Source: Treponema sp. UBA937
GTDB lineage: Bacteria > Spirochaetota > Spirochaetia > Treponematales > Breznakiellaceae
Direction of reading: 5' to 3'
DNA length: 34,722 nucleotides
NCBI GenBank assembly: GCA_002293455.1
Contig: DBDH01000049.1
Location: 6,403-41,124, forward strand
Position 1 is the first letter of the stretch; every line of letters starts with the position of its first letter. A program made the translations under genes and the position numbers. The notes under the pieces were generated by a model. The model was given only the letters and a program-made list of their open reading frames with translations, made no database searches and was not told where the DNA came from. This document shows positions 30,087 to 34,722 of this stretch, piece after piece.

Positions 30087-30377
30087 ATGGCACACAATTC
30101 AAAACAAACGGCTTTTTTCGCGGAAATCCACGGCAGAGTTCAAGGCGTTGGGTTTCGCTATTCAGCACTGGCCGAAGCAAAGCGGCTTTGTCTCAACGGC
30201 TGGGTCCGCAATACTTTTTCCAGATCGGTTGAAGTATTTGCCCAAGGTCCCTGGGAAAACACTGAAAAATTTCTGCAATGGCTCCACAAAGGTCCTCCAA
30301 GCGCAAGAATCGACCAGGTAATTTGCACCGCAAGAGAACCTGATCAAAACTGTACCGCGTTTCGTATTGAACGATAG
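30087..30377 (+). CDS. acyP: Acylphosphatase
   Basis: This 96-residue acylphosphatase hydrolyses carboxyl-phosphate bonds such as acetyl-phosphate or carbamoyl-phosphate. The signature GRVQGVGFR (16-24) gives catalytic R24, and the second catalytic residue N42 lies in NGWVRNT. The remainder follows the alpha/beta sandwich: VEVFAQGP, then a helix with FLQWLHKGPPSARID. It is full length. It is divergent from the XPB operon with 68 bp between starts. No ribosome-binding site is clear before the ATG, where a CGCTAT/ATAGCG inverted repeat lies instead (30065-30084). Confidence 0.93.
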   Translation: MAHNSKQTAFFAEIHGRVQGVGFRYSALAEAKRLCLNGWVRNTFSRSVEVFAQGPWENTEKFLQWLHKGPPSARIDQVICTAREPDQNCTAFRIER

Positions 30378-30386
30378 AAGAATGAT

Positions 30387-30429
30387 GATAGGCTGTCCTC
30401 AAAGCAAACAACTTTTTGAACAGCCTATC
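30387..30429. terminator. Bidirectional hairpin terminator between acyP and the permease gene
   Basis: Perfect 10-bp arms (GATAGGCTGT, 30387-30396; complement 30420-30429) with TCAAA/TTTGA inside the loop. The two genes converge here. A T-run (30441-30447) lies 11 bases downstream on the plus strand, and a second small CCGCG/CGCGG hairpin follows it. Confidence 0.6.
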
Positions 30430-30474
30430 GTATGCGACAATTTTTTTCTCCCGCGAAAAAAACCGCGGAATATT

Positions 30475-30514
30475 TGAGGAAATTGCAAAACTAACCGAGT
30501 TTTGCACAAGCTCA
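30475..30514. repeat. Dispersed repeat family 1, internally deleted copy
   Basis: This has the left end (GAGGAAATTGCAAAACT) and the right palindrome (AACCGAGTTTTGCA..CAAGCTCA) of the copy at 1238-1343 but lacks the 53-bp core. The deletion lies between the two TGCAAAACT direct repeats of the long copy. It ends one base before the permease stop codon. Confidence 0.7.
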
Positions 30515-30515
30515 T

Positions 30516-31799
30516 TTATCCCCAAACAAACCAGACAAATAACGAAGACGCTGTAGTAGTCAACACAGTGAAAGGCAGGCCGATTTTCAGCCATGTACGG
30601 AAACTGACTTCGACTCCTTCTTTACGCAGAATCCCCACTGATACAACATTGGCGGACGCGCCGAAGGGAGTGAGGTTTCCGCCCAGACATGAACCGACAA
30701 GCAGTCCAAACATGTAGAGTTCCGGTTTTAAGGCAAGATTATTTGCCAGCGTTGCGGCGACGGGAAGCATCGCAATGATGTAAGGAACATTATCGACAAA
30801 ACCGGAAATGATCATAGATACGCCGACGATAAGAACAAATCCCAGAAGTTTATTCCCGCCAATGATTCTTTCAAGGAGTAGTGAAAAATCATTCAAAAGA
30901 CCGATCTTGGCAATGGCGCCGACAACAATAAAAATGCCGATGAGGAACAGCGTCGTATCCCAATCAAGATTTTTAATCATGCTGATGATTTTTTCTTTCG
31001 GCTCTTTCCGAATACATTTATACCAAATAATTCCGACAAGTCCCAGCCCGATGACAATTCCCCCGGAAACAATACTTACTCCGGAATGGAAAAATGACGC
31101 CAAAGCCAAGCCGACAATCATGAGAACGAGAAGAACCGTGGGAACCCAGGTAAGAATCGTTTCTTTTTCTTCCAGGTTTATTTTCTGCGCACCTTGTTTT
31201 CTGAAATACCGGTAAAAGAACACAGCGCCTACAAGCATTCCCAATTGGATAACAAAAAAGATCGAAAGCTTTCCTTGATACACAAAGAAATCATTGAAGC
31301 CGTAATTAGCATAATCGGCAAAGATCATGGAAGGAGGATCGCCCACGAGAGTTGCGGTTCCCTGCAGGTTCGCCATTACCGCGAGACCGACCATAAAGTA
31401 CGTAGGATCCATTTTCAGCTTCTTGCAAAGGGCAAGCGCGATGGGAGCCATTACGAGGACGGTAGCAACATTTTCCACGAAGGCCGAAATGATGCCCGTC
31501 ATAATCAGAATAAATGTTACCGCAAGACCGATACTAGGAGATTTTTCCACAATATTGTTAGCTATTACAGCGGGAACCCTAGAATAAATAAACAAATCGG
31601 CGATGACGAGGCTGCCGATAAAAATCATCAGCACATTCCAATTTACGAGTGTACCGATGGCTTCCCAAGGACCGACAACCCTAAGAATAATCATAACAAG
31701 CGCCGCGCCAAGCGACGCGAAAGATTTCTTGTTCGGGAAAATCACAATTAAGGCATACATTATTACAGCTGCTGCCAAAACGATCCACTTCATTTGCAT
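30516..31799 (-). CDS. ArsB/NhaD/SLC13-type ion transporter, riboswitch-controlled
   Basis: This 427-residue permease of the ion-transporter (IT) superfamily has about 11-12 hydrophobic segments in two inverted halves. Family signatures are NLQGTATLVGDPPSMIFA in the first half and GSCLGGNLTPFGASANVV in the second, each preceded by a helix with FVENVATVL / FVDNVPYI. These are the re-entrant loops with substrate-binding Asn/Gly/Pro. AAGGAG 9 nt before ATG 31799 sets the start; the longer frame to 31856 begins inside the leader. The substrate cannot be read from the sequence: arsenite, sodium/proton exchange or organic anions are known for relatives. The leader carries a yybP-ykoY-type manganese aptamer, which points to Mn2+ export or a Mn-responsive ion exchanger. 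No arsR or other ars gene is nearby. Confidence 0.85.
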   Translation of the reverse strand: MQMKWIVLAAAVIMYALIVIFPNKKSFASLGAALVMIILRVVGPWEAIGTLVNWNVLMIFIGSLVIADLFIYSRVPAVIANNIVEKSPSIGLAVTFILIMTGIISAFVENVATVLVMAPIALALCKKLKMDPTYFMVGLAVMANLQGTATLVGDPPSMIFADYANYGFNDFFVYQGKLSIFFVIQLGMLVGAVFFYRYFRKQGAQKINLEEKETILTWVPTVLLVLMIVGLALASFFHSGVSIVSGGIVIGLGLVGIIWYKCIRKEPKEKIISMIKNLDWDTTLFLIGIFIVVGAIAKIGLLNDFSLLLERIIGGNKLLGFVLIVGVSMIISGFVDNVPYIIAMLPVAATLANNLALKPELYMFGLLVGSCLGGNLTPFGASANVVSVGILRKEGVEVSFRTWLKIGLPFTVLTTTASSLFVWFVWG

Positions 31800-31858
31800 A
31801 AAAAAATACTCCTTCATTTGCAAACTGAATTTGAAGGGGGAGTTTTTGCGCTTCAATA

Positions 31859-31913
31859 CAAAAAAAGACCTTTCGCAAAGATGTACAAAAGTACCGCCTT
31901 TGCGAAAGGTCTT
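31859..31913 (-). terminator. Riboswitch-controlled intrinsic terminator
   Basis: Read on the minus strand, a perfect 16-bp stem (31913-31898 with 31880-31865) is followed by a run of U's. The 5' arm contains CCTTTC, the same bases that form the 3' side of aptamer helix P1. Aptamer and terminator are therefore mutually exclusive. Confidence 0.88.
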
Positions 31914-31992
31914 GTTTCTCCATAATGCCGGAGCTGCGGAACCAGGCTGACGCCGGGATTGTTGATTCCGCGCGAATAACTACTCCCCTTTC
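31904..31992 (-). ncRNA. yybP-ykoY manganese riboswitch (aptamer)
   Basis: On the minus strand the RNA reads GAAAGGGGAGUAG at the 5' side and ACAAGACCUUUC at the 3' side. These are the hallmark ends of the yybP-ykoY class, and they pair as P1 (GAAAGG/CCUUUC). Inside, GCGGAA pairs with UUCCGC around an AAUCAACAAUCCCGG segment, and CUCC pairs with GGAG near the 3' side. In this class Mn2+ bridges two coaxially stacked legs and stabilises P1. Since P1 and the terminator share CCUUUC, Mn2+ should prevent termination, making it an ON switch. It lies between a consensus promoter and the permease gene. Confidence 0.85.
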
Positions 31993-32001
31993 TTTCTTAA
32001 T

Positions 32002-32030
32002 ACTATAAACGCAAAATTCCCGGCTGTCAA
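32002..32030 (-). promoter_or_regulatory. Promoter of the riboswitch-permease transcript
   Basis: On the minus strand TTGACA (32030-32025), 17 bp, TATAGT (32007-32002). The predicted start near 31995 lies 3 nt before the aptamer, giving a leader of about 195 nt. Confidence 0.8.
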
Positions 32031-32085
32031 TAAAGTGATGTAAAGAAGTAAGGTAAAAACAAGAAAAAATTAGTTCATTCTCTCA

Positions 32086-32754
32086 TCATACCGGCCAGGG
32101 CCCTGCGCCTTGCCGGATTAGGGCAGCTTCGTCTCCGGTTAAATCTAAAATCGTTGAAAATATTCTCGGGCGTTCTTCACCGGTATCAAGAATCAAATCG
32201 ATGCCGGCAACATCTTCCAATTTCCAGCCGCCCTCAAACAATTCATCTTCGGGGATTGGGGGAAGTTTTCCTTCTTCAAGCTCCGCATCATCATAGACGG
32301 AATCTTCGCCGCGGATCATACTTCGCTTTGCTGTTACAGAATACAAAGGAAATCCTAAAGCGTTGATGATTGCCGCCGGAACAGGATGATCCGGAATTCT
32401 GACGCCTGCTTCTTTCCGTCTTATTTCCAAAGCCTTTTCGGTTCCCAAAAGCGTTTTCAAAATAAACACATAAGGCCCCGGCACAAGCCGTTTAATCAAC
32501 CTGAATCTGGAATTATCGATGCTGCAAAATTCTCCGAACTGGGAAATGTTGGAACAAAGAAGCGTGAACAGCCGCTCCTCACGGTCGCCGGAAATTTTGC
32601 GGAGTCTTTTTATCCCATCTTTAGATTTGAAGGAACAAACGATAAGCCAGCTTGTATCAGTGGGAAGCGCGATAAGTCCGCCGCCTTCCAGAATGCGTAC
32701 AGCGTTTTTACAGATGCGGTCATCAATATTTTGAGGAACCAGGTATTCAATCAT
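32086..32754 (-). CDS. YciO/Sua5/YrdC-family protein
   Basis: This 222-residue protein of the YrdC/Sua5 fold begins ICKNAVRILEGGGLIALPTDT and has the RLRKISGDR segment, the VPGPYVFILK strand, RRKEAGVRIPDHPVP and LYSVTAKRS. These define the nucleotide/threonylcarbamoyl pocket. TsaC/Sua5 enzymes make threonylcarbamoyl-AMP for the t6A37 tRNA modification. The sequence looks closer to the YciO branch (KISGDREERLFTLLC, RLIKRLVPGPY), whose role is less clear, so no symbol is given. GGAG precedes the ATG. It follows proC by 32 bp and is probably co-transcribed. Confidence 0.8.
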   Translation of the reverse strand: MIEYLVPQNIDDRICKNAVRILEGGGLIALPTDTSWLIVCSFKSKDGIKRLRKISGDREERLFTLLCSNISQFGEFCSIDNSRFRLIKRLVPGPYVFILKTLLGTEKALEIRRKEAGVRIPDHPVPAAIINALGFPLYSVTAKRSMIRGEDSVYDDAELEEGKLPPIPEDELFEGGWKLEDVAGIDLILDTGEERPRIFSTILDLTGDEAALIRQGAGPWPV

Positions 32755-32786
32755 CTTTCACTCCAAGTCTGCAAGCCGTGAAGAAT

Positions 32787-33593
32787 TTAAAAGTTCTTCG
32801 ATTTATCAAAGGCGGCTTTTACCGCGGACATAACCGTTCCGCGGAACGCGGCCTTTTCCAGCGCGGCGATTCCGGCTATCGTGGTTCCGCCCGGAGACGC
32901 TACCCGGTCTTTGAGCTCACCCGGATGCAGCGCGGTTTCTTTTATCATGGCGGCGGAACCAAGAACGGTCTGCGCCGCGTACTTTAAGGCTTTGTCTCTG
33001 GGCAGGCCGGCTTCCACCGCGCCGTCCGCGAGCGCTTCAACAAACATATACACAAATGCCGGTCCGGAACCTGAAAGCGCGGTTACCGCGTCGATGTATG
33101 ATTCATCTACGCAATCAACAATTCCCGCGGCGGACAAAATCGCTGTCAGCGTTTTTATGTCTTCTTCTTTTGCGTTGAACGACGCGAGGGCAACCACGCC
33201 TTCCGAAACAAGCACGGGAGTATTCGGCATAATCCTAACGATTGCTTGTTCGCTTATATTCAGCATCGTATTGATCGCGTCAATAGAGATTCCCGCCGCC
33301 ATAGAAACAAGACAAGCGGGCATTCCTTTTTCAATACGCTTTTTCAGAACCGGCGCGATTTCTTCAAGCACTTTACGAACAACGTTCGGCTTAACAGCGA
33401 TAAAAATAAAATCGGCAAGTTCGGCGGCTTCAACATTCGATGTGACAGTCCGCACGCCCAGCTCTTTCGCAGCAGCTTCAGCTTTTTCCGCATCACTGTC
33501 AGTAAGATACATTGTCTTTATCGTTTTCGCGGCGGCCTTCATAAGCGCAGTGCCCATGTTCCCGCTTCCGATACATGCTATCGATTTATTCAT
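32787..33593 (-). CDS. proC: Pyrroline-5-carboxylate reductase
   Basis: This 268-residue enzyme catalyses the last step of proline synthesis, reducing pyrroline-5-carboxylate with NAD(P)H. The N-terminal Rossmann motif is IACIGSGNMGTAL. FIFIAVKPNVV and IVRIMPNTPVLVSEG follow. The C-terminal dimer domain carries ALSGSGPAFVYMFVEALADG and the signature HPGELKDRVASPGGTTIAG. Length is typical. GGAG about 10 nt upstream of the ATG is the ribosome-binding site. It is followed by the yciO-like gene and preceded by the decayed restriction-modification pair on the same strand. Confidence 0.95.
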   Translation of the reverse strand: MNKSIACIGSGNMGTALMKAAAKTIKTMYLTDSDAEKAEAAAKELGVRTVTSNVEAAELADFIFIAVKPNVVRKVLEEIAPVLKKRIEKGMPACLVSMAAGISIDAINTMLNISEQAIVRIMPNTPVLVSEGVVALASFNAKEEDIKTLTAILSAAGIVDCVDESYIDAVTALSGSGPAFVYMFVEALADGAVEAGLPRDKALKYAAQTVLGSAAMIKETALHPGELKDRVASPGGTTIAGIAALEKAAFRGTVMSAVKAAFDKSKNF

Positions 33594-33637
33594 GAAGTAT
33601 GTTCTCCACTAATTAAGCCTAAAGAATTTGAAACATA

Positions 33638-34300
33638 TTAACTGATTTTTTCTTCGTACATGGGAATACTATTTGTTTCTTTTTTAGATTGAGAATGATT
33701 GGAATAAGTTGACCATGTAGGAGTATAGTCCACTGATTGATTTCCCCATACAGACCAACCGTCACGAGGGCCTCGTGCAAATAATTCTAAAAAAGGGCCC
33801 CAACTGCAAGATTCAATAATTTTATACTGTTCATCAGGTTTCCGACTATGTTCACGCTTCATAGATGAGATAAGATTTTCCTGAGAACGGCCAGGTTGTA
33901 GAGTTCTAACATTGTTTCCCCTAACTCCAAAAAGAATTATTTCCGTCACATTTCTAAAATAGAAGCCGACCCCCCTTCGATCCGGACCGCCATCTTTTCT
34001 GATTTTGTACCAAATCAAATTCGTTTTATAATTGAACCCCCAATGTTTCATTACCTGTAACCCTTCGGGTAATAACGCATTGGGAACCCAAAGGTATAAA
34101 TGGGCCGTATTCTCCACAATTGCTTCAACAGGTAAATCACATATTTCATCTAAAGTCATAGTTGAATATCGATTTAATCGTTTATGTTCAGGTGCCATTT
34201 TTCCAGTTCTGTTATTAAATTGCCACGGAGGGTCCGCGAGAATGGTAGAAAATTTTTGATCGTTAAAGGTATTTAATAAGTCATCGCCTGCTTCTGACAT
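33638..34300 (-). CDS. MT-A70-family adenine-N6 DNA methyltransferase (orphaned from a restriction system)
   Basis: This 220-residue MT-A70-type methyltransferase has catalytic DPPW at 23-26 (TILADPPWQF) and motif-like segments YSTMTLDEICDLPVE, NLIWYKIRKDGG, VGFYFRNVTEIILFGVRG and HSRKPDEQYKIIE. Family members methylate the N6 of adenine; the recognition sequence cannot be read. AAGGAG 6 nt before ATG 34300 favours this start over an in-frame ATG at 34318. The C-terminal frame of the upstream endonuclease relic ends one base before this ATG, so the two were once a coupled R-M operon. The gene is AT-rich compared with proC, suggesting transfer. It appears intact. Confidence 0.85.
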   Translation of the reverse strand: MSEAGDDLLNTFNDQKFSTILADPPWQFNNRTGKMAPEHKRLNRYSTMTLDEICDLPVEAIVENTAHLYLWVPNALLPEGLQVMKHWGFNYKTNLIWYKIRKDGGPDRRGVGFYFRNVTEIILFGVRGNNVRTLQPGRSQENLISSMKREHSRKPDEQYKIIESCSWGPFLELFARGPRDGWSVWGNQSVDYTPTWSTYSNHSQSKKETNSIPMYEEKIS

Positions 34301-34301
34301 G

Positions 34302-34611
34302 TTATTCTCCTTCGACATATAAATTACTTTTTATCCCAAACACAAGTAAAGGGCATCCTCCGCCACCGCCGCCTTCTATCCTCGGTAATTCAGCCTCTTG
34401 AATAAAAAAAATGATCAATATTTTCAGAAACTTGTGATTTTCTCCCTCCGGCAGCTGTGATCCATGATTTCTTTAACCTAAATTGCGTTAAAAGTTCAGT
34501 TATATCCTTCCATTCTGAAGGGAAATCATGATTTAAAATAGCACAAGCATGTTTCCATTCATAAACTTCATAGTTATCACGTATAAATTCTGGTAATAAT
34601 TCTAATCCCAT
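34302..34611 (-). pseudogene. Restriction endonuclease (BglII-like) gene with internal deletion
   Basis: AAGGA precedes ATG 34611. The first 73 codons (LPEFIRDNYEVYEWKHACAI, FPSEWKDITELLTQFRLKKS, ITAAGGRKSQVSENIDHFFY) then hit a stop at 34390. A second frame, shifted by one base, runs ELPRIEGGGGGGCPLLVFGI to a TAA at 34302-34304. As I recall the BglII-type endonuclease family, these are its N-terminal and C-terminal ends; intact members are roughly 200 residues. About half of the protein, including the catalytic PD-(D/E)XK core, is therefore missing, with a frame change at the joint (near 34385-34395). It lies directly upstream of the MT-A70 methyltransferase, its natural partner. Confidence 0.75.
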
Positions 34612-34639
34612 AAACTGTGATTCCTTAAATTTATTTAAT

Positions 34640-34722
34640 GAGGAAATTGCAAAACTTCAGTTTTTGCAATTTCAACCTCTTAAAAACGCGTATTTCACAG
34701 CCTTTAGGCGCGAAATCGCATG
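34640..34722. repeat. Dispersed repeat family 1, copy at the window edge
   Basis: Starts GAGGAAATTGCAAAACTTCAG, with a TTGCAAAA/TTTTTGCAA palindrome, and then shares 53 identical bases with 1254-1306 up to the last base of the window. It probably continues. It lies 28 bp upstream of the endonuclease start. Confidence 0.75.

Overview
This window looks like a chromosomal segment of a host-associated, anaerobic spirochaete, most likely a Treponema of the termite-gut type. That is inferred from the 3' end of a pyruvate:ferredoxin oxidoreductase gene, a stand-alone FliG-type switch gene, very large beta-helix lipoproteins, an XPB-type helicase operon, an M16C peptidase and moderate GC. No ribosomal RNA or signature protein fixes the species. 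I see no tRNA, rRNA, CRISPR array or complete transposase.

Region 1 (1-3560) is an accessory hotspot. It starts with the last 89 codons of nifJ. The nifJ 3' end then recurs three more times: a perfect 69-bp copy at 1076, a diverged copy at 1739 and a shorter relic at 3464. Between the copies lie an AT-rich two-gene cassette of unknown function (339-1045), two gene fragments, an orphan antitoxin-like gene, an XRE regulator, a broken lipoprotein gene, palindromes and dispersed repeats. The pattern suggests elements that entered at the nifJ 3' end, regenerated it and pushed older ends downstream.

Region 2 (3751-10190) is a two-gene operon behind a near-consensus promoter. It encodes two giant lipoproteins made of GGGV / FTMNGG beta-helix repeats, each with the same module twice. 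Region 3 (10532-17021) holds a tripartite hybrid histidine kinase, a fliG-type gene and a translationally coupled M16C metallopeptidase. Region 4 (17038-20241, minus strand) holds two AAA+ ATPases. Then come serS, a YwqG/DUF1963 protein, a membrane-anchored TPR protein, a reversed-order PIN toxin/antitoxin pair, a truncated DUF2971 gene and an ankyrin lipo/periplasmic protein.

Region 5 (25363-30018, minus strand) is a tightly packed operon: XPB helicase, an XPB-N-domain protein and an NYN-LOTUS putative nuclease. A divergent acylphosphatase gene follows. Region 6 (30516-34722, minus strand) holds an ArsB/NhaD/SLC13-type permease behind what I read as a yybP-ykoY manganese riboswitch with an overlapping intrinsic terminator. 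After it come a YciO/Sua5-family gene, proC, and a decayed restriction-modification pair: an intact MT-A70 methyltransferase beside a BglII-family endonuclease gene that has lost its middle.

Two themes cross the window. First, four genes (fliG, serS, the DUF815 ATPase and XPB) have 17-bp-spaced promoters so close to the ATG that their transcripts should be leaderless or nearly so. Second, two families of palindromic dispersed repeats occur at several intergenic sites, including both ends of the window. The best candidates for something undescribed are the nifJ-end cassette array, the riboswitch-controlled permease and the XPB/NYN-LOTUS operon.
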